Origin: Streptomyces sp. NRRL B-1347
GTDB lineage: Bacteria; Actinomycetota; Actinomycetes; Streptomycetales; Streptomycetaceae
DNA: 64,000 bases
Assembly (NCBI RefSeq): GCF_000720325.1
Contig: NZ_JOJM01000006.1
Coordinates: forward strand, 62,001-126,000
Direction: 5' to 3'
Shown here: piece after piece, positions 15,030-22,838 of the stretch
Numbering within the stretch: position 1 is the stretch's first letter
How the letters are laid out: the number at the start of each line of letters is the position of its first letter
Translations under genes and position numbers: made by a program
The notes under the pieces: model-generated
Told to the model about the DNA's origin: nothing
The model's database searches: none
The model's input: the letters and a program-made list of their open reading frames with translations, nothing else

Positions 15030-16435
15030 TGACCGACATGCCCGACGGTTGGGCCCCGGTCGGCGCCTGCATCGACAAGCACGTAATGGGCTACGTGGCC
15101 AAGCACAACCGGCCGCGCCTTGCCGCCGGGGCCGACGTCTACACGCTGGCCTGCGAGCGCACCGAGTACGTCCTGGACACCCACGACCGGGCCACGGTCG
15201 CGTTCTCCGGCGGCAAGGACTCCACCGCGGTCCTCAACGTCGCCCTGGAGGTCCTCGCCCGGGAGAAGCGCCTGCACCGGCATCTGCCGCTGCGCGTCTA
15301 CTTCTTCGACGAGGAGGCCATCCCGTACGAGACCGAGGAGTACGTGCGCCGCGTCGCCCAGCGCGACGACATCGACCTCGTCTGGCTGTGCCTGCCCGTG
15401 CAGCACCGCAACGCCTGCTCCCGCCGCTCCCCGTACTGGTGGCCTTGGGCGCCAGAGGACGAGGCGAAGTGGTGCAGGCCGCTGCCCCCCGAGGCGGTCA
15501 CGACGTGGCCCGGCTTCCCGATCTGGCCGCCCGAGGAACGCCTGTCCGTCCCCAACACGAACGGCCTCCTCGCCCCGCCCCCACACACCACCGCGACCTT
15601 CATGGGCATCCGCGCGCAAGAGTCCCTGATCCGCGCACACGCCGTACGCCTGCGGTCCGTCGACAACTACATCGTCCCCTACCGGCCGAAGTCGAACGCG
15701 CGGCAGGCCGCGGCCGTCTTCCACGGCAACCTGTGGAAGGCCTACCCGATCTACGACTGGCTCACCGAGGACGTGTGGGCCGCGGTCCGCCTCAAGGGCT
15801 GGGACTACAACCGGGCGTACGACGTGATGGAGATGGCCGGTATCGGACCCGCAGGGCAGCGCTGCTCACCCGCCTTCGGCGAGGAGCCCCTGCAGAAGAT
15901 CCACACCTACGCGCAGTGCTTCCCCGACGTGTGGGCCCGCATGGCCGAGCGCGTGCCGGGCATCGGCGCCGCCTACCGGTACGCCCGCACCGAGCTGTAC
16001 GGCTACGGCAGCAAGCCCGACAAGCCCGCCGGTATGCCCTGGCCGGACTTCATCCGCCACTACCTCAGCAAGCACGGACAGAAGGTCCAGCCGCAGATCG
16101 CCGCGCGCATCCAGGAGATCGTCACCCGGCACTACAGCAAGGTCACGCACCCGATCCTCCCCGCGACCCCGCACCCGGTGACCGGGGTGAGCTGGGCCTT
16201 CCTCCTCACGATCGCGATGCGCGGCGACTTCAAGCAGCGCCGCCAGGAGGCGCACCAGCTGCTGAAGAAGGACCCCACGGCCCTGTGGCACCGCTACGCC
16301 CAGGAGCTCACCGACCTCACCGCGGCCGGGCCCGAGGGCCGGACGGAGATCGGCTACCCGCAGGCGCTGCCCGCCGACCCGCGGACCCTCATCCCCGACG
16401 AGTACAAGACCCCGCCCACGGAGGCCACACCGTGA
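15029..16435 (+). CDS. IbrA-like PAPS-reductase-family protein
   Basis: 468 residues. SGGKDST is at 60-66, followed by YFFDEEAIPYETEEYV, a central GIRAQESLIRAHAVRL block and YPIYDWLTEDVW, the arrangement of IbrA-type phosphoadenosine-phosphosulfate-reductase-like proteins. In enterobacteria IbrA works with IbrB, a ParB-like protein, as co-activators of eib genes; here the IbrB-like gene follows directly with a GTGA overlap. It differs from true PAPS reductases in length and in lacking the C-terminal ECGLH motif. Role inferred as nucleotide-dependent partner of the ParB-like protein. Confidence 0.8.
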   Translation: MTDMPDGWAPVGACIDKHVMGYVAKHNRPRLAAGADVYTLACERTEYVLDTHDRATVAFSGGKDSTAVLNVALEVLAREKRLHRHLPLRVYFFDEEAIPYETEEYVRRVAQRDDIDLVWLCLPVQHRNACSRRSPYWWPWAPEDEAKWCRPLPPEAVTTWPGFPIWPPEERLSVPNTNGLLAPPPHTTATFMGIRAQESLIRAHAVRLRSVDNYIVPYRPKSNARQAAAVFHGNLWKAYPIYDWLTEDVWAAVRLKGWDYNRAYDVMEMAGIGPAGQRCSPAFGEEPLQKIHTYAQCFPDVWARMAERVPGIGAAYRYARTELYGYGSKPDKPAGMPWPDFIRHYLSKHGQKVQPQIAARIQEIVTRHYSKVTHPILPATPHPVTGVSWAFLLTIAMRGDFKQRRQEAHQLLKKDPTALWHRYAQELTDLTAAGPEGRTEIGYPQALPADPRTLIPDEYKTPPTEATP

Positions 16436-16983
16436 CCGACCACACCCCCGTGCCCGAGCCGTTGAGGGCACCGACAGGAACGGAGCTCCAGCCCGTGAGC
16501 ACGGTCACCTGGCTGCCCCGCGACGCCCTCGCCGCGAACTCCTACAACCCGAACAAGCAGGCACCCCCGGAGTACCGCCTCCTCAAGACCTCCATCCTGG
16601 AGAACGGGTGGACGCAGCCCATCGTGGCCCGGGAAGTCGACGACCGGCTGGAGGTCGTCGACGGCTACCACCGGTGGAAGGTCTCCACCGACGCGGAGCT
16701 GGCCGCGCTCACCGGCGGCCTGGTCCCCGTCGTCGTCCTCCCTCCGACGGACCCCGCCTCAGCGCGCATGGCCACCATCCGCCACAACCGCGCCCGGGGC
16801 ACGCATCACGTCCTGGCCATGGCCGACATCGTCTCCGACCTCAAGCGCCTCGGCATCCCCGAGGACGAGATCAGCCGCCGCCTGGAGATGGACCCCGAAG
16901 AGGTCGACCGCCTCGCCGACCGCGGCGACATGATCGCCCGCCACGCCCCTGACACCTTCAACCAGGGATGGACCGTCGGCTAG
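16432..16983 (+). CDS. IbrB-like ParB-family protein
   Basis: 183 residues. The pattern SYNPNKQ (residues about 38-44), LLKTSILENGWTQPIVAR, LEVVDGYHRWKVS and IRHNRARGTHHVLAMADIV is the ParB/IbrB nuclease-fold signature, with the VDGYHR catalytic or nucleotide-contact turn intact. A C-terminal segment (IPEDEISRRLEMDPEEVDRL) resembles a helix-turn-helix. The start overlaps the IbrA-like gene, the same gene order as the enterobacterial ibrA-ibrB pair. It is a third, clearly different ParB-like protein in this block. Confidence 0.82.
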   Translation: MTDHTPVPEPLRAPTGTELQPVSTVTWLPRDALAANSYNPNKQAPPEYRLLKTSILENGWTQPIVAREVDDRLEVVDGYHRWKVSTDAELAALTGGLVPVVVLPPTDPASARMATIRHNRARGTHHVLAMADIVSDLKRLGIPEDEISRRLEMDPEEVDRLADRGDMIARHAPDTFNQGWTVG

Positions 16984-17021
16984 CCCCGCCCCACCAGCCC
17001 GCCCGCACAAGGAGCCGCAGC

Positions 17022-17747
17022 ATGCCCGCCGCCATGAAGCGCAGCCCTGACGACGAGAACGAGATCCACGACCTCACCGCGCACACCGACCCCGGGAACT
17101 GCGTCGTCACCCCCGTCGCCCACTTCCCGGCCCGCGTCGCCCGCACCGTCACCGACGCCCTCCGCCACCTGGTCCAGGCCGCCCACCGCTCCCCGGCCGC
17201 CACCACCCCCAACGAGGACGGCATCACCCGTGCCCAGACCTTCGAGGAGGGGGAGGTCTACATGCTCGGCGCGCCCTTCACCGGCTACCCCGCCGACCGG
17301 TACCTCATGGACTTCTACGACGTCGTCGAGCGCGACATCTGCTCACGCATGCACCTGCACACCGGGCTCCGCTACGTCCGCATGATGACCGGCCCCGGCA
17401 CCCGCATCCGCGTCGCCTCCCTCGCCCCCATCCACATCACCCACGTCCCCGGCGTCACCGCGTTCCTGCCCGAGACCTTCGAAGACGACTACCCCGACGC
17501 CCCCGAAGACCAGCCACGCACCCGCCACAACCTGGTCATCCCCCCGAACTCCTGGGCCGACATGCAGATCCCCCGCGGCGTCAGCCACCAGTTCAACGCC
17601 CACGGCCCCCACGCCGTCATCGACTCCGTCCACCCCGAGGAGTCCATCGAGACCCTCCGCGAGCACATGACCGGCTACCGCATGATGGCCCAAACGATCT
17701 TCCTCGCCGACGAGCAGCCCCCCGCCCACTCCTGTCGACTCACCTGA
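17022..17747 (+). CDS. Cupin-like protein, last gene of the block
   Basis: 241 residues with AAGGAG upstream; an ATG at 17034 is an alternative start. A double-stranded beta-helix is suggested by SRMHLHTGLRYVRMMTGPGT with an HxH pair, the strand run IHITHVPG, and IPRGVSHQFNAHGPHAVIDSVHPEES with further histidines. These could bind Fe(II) or another metal as in cupin dioxygenases, isomerases and epimerases. It follows the IbrB-like gene by 38 bp. Cupins also act as sugar-nucleotide epimerases, which would fit an aminated-cyclitol or sugar pathway; this is inference. Confidence 0.6.
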   Translation: MPAAMKRSPDDENEIHDLTAHTDPGNCVVTPVAHFPARVARTVTDALRHLVQAAHRSPAATTPNEDGITRAQTFEEGEVYMLGAPFTGYPADRYLMDFYDVVERDICSRMHLHTGLRYVRMMTGPGTRIRVASLAPIHITHVPGVTAFLPETFEDDYPDAPEDQPRTRHNLVIPPNSWADMQIPRGVSHQFNAHGPHAVIDSVHPEESIETLREHMTGYRMMAQTIFLADEQPPAHSCRLT

Positions 17748-17972
17748 CAGCACAGGCGTCACGCACAGGCCCGCCCAGTAACCCAGGCGGCGGGCCACAG
17801 CGCCCCGTGCACAACGCGGACAGACACACCCGGCCACCCGCACCGACGCGCCTCGGGCTAGCCGTCCCGCGTACCGTCGCAACCCGGAGTCGTGCAAATC
17901 CACATCACGCCCTTGCCGTTAGGCACGGGATGCATCTGTCCATAGCACTTTGGACAAGGCATGGAGAGCCTC

Positions 17973-18143
17973 TCAGGAGTGGATGCGGTACCCGCACTCG
18001 CACGACCAGCGGACAAGCGGCCCGTCCTTGGTGCCCTCCATGTAGCGCCCGCAGCTCCGCGGGCACGTCATGTGCACCGTACCGGTGTTCAGATCCTTCA
18101 CCGTGGCCAGATACGCCTGACGGACTTCCTGCTGCTGGTCCAT
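17973..18143 (-). CDS. Small zinc-ribbon-like protein
   Basis: 56 residues: MDQQQEVRQAYLATVKD, then TCPRSC and SCECGYRIHS. Cysteines 27, 31, 48 and 50 can bind one zinc. On its strand a TAGACT -10 lies six bases before the ATG, so the message is probably leaderless. The coding signal is convincing although the gene is short. A TGTCCA/TGGACA hairpin lies just beyond its stop. It is transcribed against the packaging genes. Possible adaptor or DNA-binding peptide; no family recognised. Confidence 0.6.
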   Translation of the reverse strand: MDQQQEVRQAYLATVKDLNTGTVHMTCPRSCGRYMEGTKDGPLVRWSCECGYRIHS

Positions 18144-18326
18144 GCCTGGAGTCTAGGACTCCCGCCAGGCCCCGTCATCCACGCCCGCACGGACGACCCC
18201 CGCCCCTCCCCACAGCTATCCTCATGCGCCCCTCACCTGCACACACCCAGGGAAGCCACCCACATGACCCGCTAGTTGAAGAGCAAACCTGGACACATTC
18301 CGGTCCCCGCACCCCCGAGGAGACCC

Positions 18327-18749
18327 ATGGGCGCCTCAGGCCGACAGCGACTCTCCGCCGTGGAGCGACGCAAGAACGCCCTCCAGCTCCAGCTCGCAGG
18401 CGTCGACCTCCGCACCATCGCCGAACAGGTCGGGTACGCGGACGCCTCCGCCGCGAAGAAGGCCATCGACCGGGCCATCGCCGACAGCATCAGCCGGGAC
18501 AAGGAGGACATCGACAGCCTCCGCCGCGACGAGATCATGCGCTACAACCGGCTGCAGGCCGCCTTCTGGTCACGGGCCGTCACGGACAAGAACCCGAAGG
18601 CCGCGGACATCGTGCTGAAGTGCATCGCCGGACGCGAGCGCCTCCGCGGCCTCCAGGCCCCCACGCAGATCAACGTCGACGCGCAGAAACTCGGCAACGA
18701 GATCCTCGCTCTCCTCGATGGCGGAGACGACGATGCCGGCAGCGTCTGA
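18327..18749 (+). CDS. terS: Terminase small subunit
   Basis: 140 residues. The ATG has CGAGGAGA upstream; a TTG at 18276 would add 17 residues without a site. An N-terminal helix-turn-helix (RRKNALQLQLAGVDLRTIAE, about 12-31, then YADASAAKKAIDRAI) is followed by a helical oligomerisation region (EDIDSLRRDEIMRYNRLQAA). This is the layout of phage TerS, which recognises the packaging site and hands DNA to TerL. It overlaps the large subunit gene by 32 bp. Confidence 0.8.
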   Translation: MGASGRQRLSAVERRKNALQLQLAGVDLRTIAEQVGYADASAAKKAIDRAIADSISRDKEDIDSLRRDEIMRYNRLQAAFWSRAVTDKNPKAADIVLKCIAGRERLRGLQAPTQINVDAQKLGNEILALLDGGDDDAGSV

Positions 18750-20388
18750 CCCGGAGCGGGCGCTGATCGAGCGGCAGGTCCTGGAGCTCGTCCGCGCCGG
18801 GGACGTCAAGACCCTGCGCCTGCTCCGCGACCGGGCGCAGCGCAAGCGGGACGAGAAGACCGCCCGCCGCATCATCAAGTACATGTACGACCCGGCCGGG
18901 TGGGCGCGGGACTGTATCGACTGGGGCGACGACGGCGGCACCACCGCGTATCAGGCGGAGATCCTCTCCGCCCTCGCCGAGCACCACCGCGCGGCCGTAC
19001 GCGGCCCGCACGGCCTCGGCAAGACCGGCCTCGCCTCGTGGGCCGTCCTCTGGTTCGCGACGACGCGGGAGGCCGCGGGCATCGACTGGAAGGTCCTCGT
19101 CACGGCCTCGGCGTGGCGGCACCTGTCGGTCTACCTGTGGCCCGAGATCCACAAGTGGGCGCGGCGCATCCGCTGGGACGTCCTGGGGCGGCAGCCCTTC
19201 AGCGAACTGCGAGAGCTCCTCACCCTGAACCTGAAGCTGGTGCACGGCGCGGCCACGCCCGTCGCCTCGCACAAGCCGGAGCTGATCGAGGGCGCGCACG
19301 CCGAGTCCCTGCTGTACATGATCGACGAGGCGAAGGTCGTCGTGGACGGCACCTGGGACGCCATCGAGGGCGCCTTCTCCGGTGGCCGCACCGACCGGAC
19401 GCTCCCGGAGGCTTTCGCCCTCGCGATCAGCACCCCGGGCCCGCCCGCGGGCCGCTTCTACGACATCCACCGCCGCGCCCCCGGCCTTGAGGACTGGTGG
19501 GTCCGCCACGTCACCCTCGCCGAAGCCGTCGCTGCCGGGCGCATCAGCCCGCAGTGGGCGGAGCAGCGCGCCCGCCAGTGGGGCCGCGACTCCGCGATGT
19601 TCGCCAACCGCGTCCTGGGGGAGTTCCACGCCAGCGACGAGGACTCCGTCATCCCCCTCGCCTGGGTGGAGGCAGCCATCGAACGCTGGCATGCCTGGGA
19701 CGGCGCCGGACGACCGGCCCTCGAGGGCCGCCGCATCCTCGGGGTCGACGTCGCCCGCTCCGGCGGCGACTCCACCGTGTTCGCGCACCGCCAGGGCCAC
19801 GCGATCACAGAGCTGGAGATCCACGACCGCGAGGACACCATGCAGACCACCGCCCGCGTACAGGCCGCCGTCGGCCAGGGCGAGCAGGAGCGGGTGCCGG
19901 TGGTCGACTCCATGGGCGTGGGCGGCGGCGTCGTCGACCGGCTCCGCGAACTCAACGTGCCCGTCCTGGCGTACACCGGCGCAGCCAAGTCGCGCAGCCG
20001 CACGCGTGACGGCGAGTGGGGGTTCACCAACCTGCGCAGCGCCGCCTACTGGCGCGTGCGCGAGCTCCTCGATCCCGCCTTCGACGCCGAGCTGCTGCTC
20101 CCCCCGGACGACCTCCTCATCAGCGACCTGACTGCGCCGACGTGGAAGACCCTCACGGGCATCCCGCCCAAGATCCAGATCGAGCCGAAGGAGCAGCTGG
20201 TCGAGCGCCTGGGACGCTCACCCGACCGCGGCGACGCAGTGGTGATGGCGCTCGCCTCCGAGTTGCTCGCCTCGTCCACCGTGCACGTCCCCGTCCGCCG
20301 CGAGACAGACCGGCAGTTGCCGCGGGCCGCCGCACGGTACGGGCGCTCGCTCGGGCATGGCGGGGGCGCAGCAGGGCCCGGCCGCTGA
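18718..20388 (+). CDS. terL: Terminase large subunit
   Basis: 556 residues. Walker A is RGPHGLGKT (95-103), Walker B LLYMIDEA (198-205), followed by a coupling region. The C-terminal nuclease domain has ILGVDVARSGGDST with the metal-binding Asp, VVDSMGVGGGVVDRL, and SPDRGDAVVMAL near the end. It packages DNA into the prohead by ATP hydrolysis and cuts concatemers. The start could also be the ATG at 18733, which has GGAG at a better distance; 18718 is the longer option. Confidence 0.93.
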   Translation: MAETTMPAASDPERALIERQVLELVRAGDVKTLRLLRDRAQRKRDEKTARRIIKYMYDPAGWARDCIDWGDDGGTTAYQAEILSALAEHHRAAVRGPHGLGKTGLASWAVLWFATTREAAGIDWKVLVTASAWRHLSVYLWPEIHKWARRIRWDVLGRQPFSELRELLTLNLKLVHGAATPVASHKPELIEGAHAESLLYMIDEAKVVVDGTWDAIEGAFSGGRTDRTLPEAFALAISTPGPPAGRFYDIHRRAPGLEDWWVRHVTLAEAVAAGRISPQWAEQRARQWGRDSAMFANRVLGEFHASDEDSVIPLAWVEAAIERWHAWDGAGRPALEGRRILGVDVARSGGDSTVFAHRQGHAITELEIHDREDTMQTTARVQAAVGQGEQERVPVVDSMGVGGGVVDRLRELNVPVLAYTGAAKSRSRTRDGEWGFTNLRSAAYWRVRELLDPAFDAELLLPPDDLLISDLTAPTWKTLTGIPPKIQIEPKEQLVERLGRSPDRGDAVVMALASELLASSTVHVPVRRETDRQLPRAAARYGRSLGHGGGAAGPGR

Positions 20389-20424
20389 CCGGCGGCGGTG
20401 CGCATGCCGGCAGCCGCTGGTCCG

Positions 20425-20610
20425 TCAGTCGGGCAGAGTGACAGCGAGGGTGATGTTGTACGCGAGCTCGCGGCCCTCGCTGCCGTCCGGACCGCGGTCA
20501 CGGAGGCTGAAGTGAACCGTCGGCCCCACATCGTCCGCCTGGCTGCGTACAACCTTCTCGGCGATCTCCTGCGTATCGGCCCGGATATTGACGATCGCTT
20601 CCCTGGGCAT
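20425..20610 (-). CDS. Small reverse-strand protein, 61 aa
   Basis: MPREAIVNIRADTQEIAEKV begins a helix; the C-terminal half is beta-like (GRELAYNITLAVTLPD). A GGAG site lies before the ATG. It converges on the terminase gene, leaving 36 bp between stops. Because it opposes the late operon it may be expressed in the prophage state. Unknown family. Confidence 0.5.
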   Translation of the reverse strand: MPREAIVNIRADTQEIAEKVVRSQADDVGPTVHFSLRDRGPDGSEGRELAYNITLAVTLPD

Positions 20611-20705
20611 AGTGGGTCTCCATCCTGGCTTCATTGTCCCGCCGTCCCGCTGGCGGTGCATGTCCTGTGCCACTGAATCTTGACCGTTTGCCACTGAACT
20701 TTGAC

Positions 20706-20760
20706 CAGTTGCGCCGAGCATCTCCGCGTACTTCGGGCACCGACCTACTCTGTGGTGCCA
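20706..20760 (+). promoter_or_regulatory. Promoter carried by the inserted element
   Basis: A TACTCT -10 lies about ten bases before the passenger ATG. The tandem repeat at the left tip carries TTGACC -35-like boxes facing inward. The passenger gene therefore brings its own promoter. Confidence 0.4.
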
Positions 20761-21197
20761 TGGATGACGAGCTGACCAACGACGACCATCTCCGGGCCCT
20801 GGCCGCGCTGGAGGCCGTCGTCCAGAACAACGACAGCGCCCTGGAGGTCTTGGCGGGCGGCGCGCACGAGCGCCCGCTGGCGGCCCTGCTCGCCGCGTAC
20901 GGACAGCACACGCTTCACCGCGTCCTGCTCGCCGCGTTCGGCATCGAGGCCGCCATGACCCATGACGAGACCGGCCAGCGCGTCGCGGAGCTCAACGGCG
21001 ATCCCATGGCGCGCATCGTCTTCCTCCTGACCGACTCCCTCCACCACCAGGCTGCCCTCGCTGGCGACGACCTCGTCACCGCCAAACGGATTGGCGGATC
21101 CATCCTGCTCGCGATCCACGTCTTCACCGACGCGGACAACCAGGACGCGTTGACCCTGCTGCGCGCCCTGCGCAACGAGGCCCTCCGAGCTGGCTGA
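20760..21197 (+). CDS. Passenger gene of the inserted element, helical protein
   Basis: 145 residues, nearly all alpha-helical, with LRALAALEAVVQNNDSALEV, ERPLAALLAAYGQHTLHRVL and a C-terminal helix. No catalytic motif. It lies wholly between the two 46-bp inverted repeats and is the only gene there, so the element moved it into the phage. Cargo of this kind is often of defensive or fitness value, but nothing in the sequence proves it. Confidence 0.6.
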   Translation: MDDELTNDDHLRALAALEAVVQNNDSALEVLAGGAHERPLAALLAAYGQHTLHRVLLAAFGIEAAMTHDETGQRVAELNGDPMARIVFLLTDSLHHQAALAGDDLVTAKRIGGSILLAIHVFTDADNQDALTLLRALRNEALRAG

Positions 21198-21299
21198 CGA
21201 CGCCGGTCAAAGTTCGGTGGCAAACGGTCAAGATTCAGTGGCACAGGACAGTGCACGCCAGTGCTGCCCAGCGAGCAGCACCCGCCTACTATCGAAAGC

Positions 21300-21638
21300 G
21301 TGATCGAAGAGCCGGAGCAGGCGCCGCCCTGGCGCCCCGAGCACGGGCCCGCCCCGCAGGTCCACACATGGCCGTGCGGCGGCCGCCCGGCCTTGGAGGT
21401 GTACGCCAACGGCCGGTGGCGCTACGCCCCCGTCGGTGCCCGGCACGACTACGCGGACGGCCGTGTCGCCTACCTCGTCGAGGTCGACCTCGACGGCTCC
21501 ACGAGCGTCAGTCACCGCGCGTACTGGTGGCCTCAGCCCGGCCTCAGGAAGGCCCACGGGCCGGTGGGTGCGGCGGACGCCGCCATGCCCCGCCCTCACG
21601 TGCGCCGCTCCCGCCCGCCCGCGCAGGGGCAGGCGTAG
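21300..21638 (+). CDS. Small beta-rich protein, probably leaderless
   Basis: 112 residues from a GTG. A TACTAT -10 (21287-21292) ends seven bases before the start. The product has VHTWPCGGRPALEVYANGRW and RVAYLVEVDLDGSTSVSHRA, a strand-rich core with a basic Pro-rich tail. Its promoter begins about 12 bp beyond the end of the inserted element, so its regulation may have been changed by the insertion. Function unknown. Confidence 0.5.
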   Translation: MIEEPEQAPPWRPEHGPAPQVHTWPCGGRPALEVYANGRWRYAPVGARHDYADGRVAYLVEVDLDGSTSVSHRAYWWPQPGLRKAHGPVGAADAAMPRPHVRRSRPPAQGQA

Positions 21639-21641
21639 CGC

Positions 21642-22010
21642 CTAGGTCATGCCGGCCGCACCGGCCCTCTCCGGCAGCGGCGCGTACTTCAGCGCGATCC
21701 GCGCCTTCACGACGTCCGCCCCGCTGAGCTGCCCCCAGTACGGGTGCGTGATCACAGCCGCGGCCTTCTCTCGCAGCGCTTCCCGGAGCTCCTCCAGCTC
21801 CGCCGCGTCGGCAGGTTCATACCCCTTGCTGGCAGCGCGCGACGACCGCAGCCACCGGTGATCGGCGCCGCTGTCGTCCCAGCCCTCATGCGGCTCGGCT
21901 GCCCACGGCAGCCGGGCGCACAGTGCCGTGTACCTCGCGCTGAGGTCGGCGAGCACGTGCTGTTCCTCGATGAGGTCACGGGGGAAGTCAAAAGCGGGGG
22001 CGTCGGGCAT
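21642..22010 (-). CDS. Reverse-strand helical protein, 122 aa
   Basis: MPDAPAFDFPRDLIEEQHVL leads into helices with many acidic residues and several tryptophans. On its strand TAAAAT lies seven bases before the ATG, one of the best -10 matches in the window, again implying a leaderless message. It converges tightly with the gene ending at 21638. No known motif. As with the other reverse single genes, expression in the lysogen is plausible. Confidence 0.55.
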   Translation of the reverse strand: MPDAPAFDFPRDLIEEQHVLADLSARYTALCARLPWAAEPHEGWDDSGADHRWLRSSRAASKGYEPADAAELEELREALREKAAAVITHPYWGQLSGADVVKARIALKYAPLPERAGAAGMT

Positions 22011-22171
22011 GTGCTCGATTTTATGGCCGCGGTGACTGAATCCGTCGCCCGCGGCCCGACGCGGACCCGAGTGCACCCCGCCTGGCGGCCGAAGGGGGAG
22101 TGGCGGCAGGTGCTGCCTGGTTGCCCTACTCTGTCCGCCCCCGTCGCCCCCTTCTTCGACTGGAGACGCCC

Positions 22172-22369
22172 GTGAGCTCCCCGTTGAACCTGACTGCCGA
22201 GCAGCTCCGGAAGATCAGCTCGGCGCTCGACGACATGGCCGATATCACTCGGGCCCATGGTGTCAGCCTCTGCCCCTACGGCCGACAGCAGCTCGGCCTC
22301 GAGGACAACGTGCTCGCGTTCTCATGGGACGGCAGCGCGTACGTCATCGATGACAGCAACGGTGACTGA
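22172..22369 (+). CDS. Small protein, 65 aa
   Basis: GTG start with CTGGAGA upstream; a TACTCT -10 is about 40 bases before it. The product begins MSSPLNLTAEQLRKISSALD (helical) and ends with a short beta hairpin (VLAFSWDGSAYVIDDS). Unknown. It is separated from the next gene by an operator-like region. Confidence 0.5.
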   Translation: MSSPLNLTAEQLRKISSALDDMADITRAHGVSLCPYGRQQLGLEDNVLAFSWDGSAYVIDDSNGD

Positions 22370-22400
22370 GCGGAGACCCGGGACCGCACGCCCGAGCCAC

Positions 22401-22479
22401 AGATCTTCCGGCTGAAGATCAGAGCAACCGGAGATCTTCCGGCCCTGGCTTATAGTGTCCGCCCGCAACCGGAAGATCT
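22401..22479 (+). promoter_or_regulatory. Promoter flanked by three GATCTTCCGG sites
   Basis: AGATCTTCCGG (22401-22411), the palindrome CCGGAGATCTTCCGG (22428-22442) and CCGGAAGATCT (22469-22479) surround a TATAGT -10 (22451-22456). The three related half-sites in both orientations look like an operator array controlling the portal operon. The binding protein is not identified. Confidence 0.6.
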
Positions 22480-22499
22480 CCCGCGCAAGGGGGCGCCCC

Positions 22500-22838
22500 A
22501 TGATCGGCCCAGCGGAGTTCGCCCTGCTCGCCGCCGCCAGCTACCGCGGCACGCAGCTCGTCGTCCACGACAGCATCCTCGACCCCCTCCGAGACCGCGT
22601 CGCCGCCTGGGAGGACCGCGCCGACAGCCGCGCCCGCACGGCGCTCCTGACCCTCATCTCCTGCATCTACTGCAGCGGCTGGTGGGTATCCGGCGCCGTC
22701 CTCGCCACCTGGCTTCTCGCCACCGGCCAGTGGCACGGCGTGGCCCCGGCCGTGCACGCCGTCGAGTGGTTCGCCGTCGCCGGGGTGCAGGCCCTCCTCA
22801 ACCGCTGGGACGACAGCCGCGATACGGCGGAGTCCTGA
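22500..22838 (+). CDS. DUF1360-family membrane protein
   Basis: 112 residues. The family pattern is seen: SYRGTQLVVHDSILDPLRDR, a LISCIYCSGWWVSGAVLATWLL membrane segment with the CxxC-type pair, a second membrane segment near the C-terminus (VEWFAVAGVQALL) and RWDD. DUF1360 proteins are common next to phage portal genes; their role is unsettled. The stop overlaps the portal ATG, so the two are coupled. Confidence 0.75.
   Translation: MIGPAEFALLAAASYRGTQLVVHDSILDPLRDRVAAWEDRADSRARTALLTLISCIYCSGWWVSGAVLATWLLATGQWHGVAPAVHAVEWFAVAGVQALLNRWDDSRDTAES

Larger units (their letters stand above)
20661..21250. mobile_element. Non-autonomous IS21-like insertion with one passenger gene
   Basis: Inverted repeats of 46 bp (20661-20706 and 21205-21250) match with one mismatch, begin TGTCCTGTGCCACTGAATC and end with the complement, so the element has TG...CA tips. 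Each end contains two tandem copies of a GCCACTGAA..TTGACC unit of about 20 bp, as in IS21-family termini. A 5-bp direct repeat GTGCA flanks it (20656-20660 and 21251-21255), the mark of transposition. There is no transposase inside; the only content is the gene at 20760-21197. A related complete element must have supplied the transposase. Confidence 0.8.

Noticed and set aside
18264..18275. A three-codon frame (ATG ACC CGC TAG) before the terminase gene
   Set aside because: Could be a leader peptide, but nothing supports translation or attenuation here.
20410..20425. CAGCCGCTGGT near the end of terL, similar to the leader element start
   Set aside because: Match stops after GCCGCTGGT; it lacks the TGGGCCGGGC half and a following start codon.
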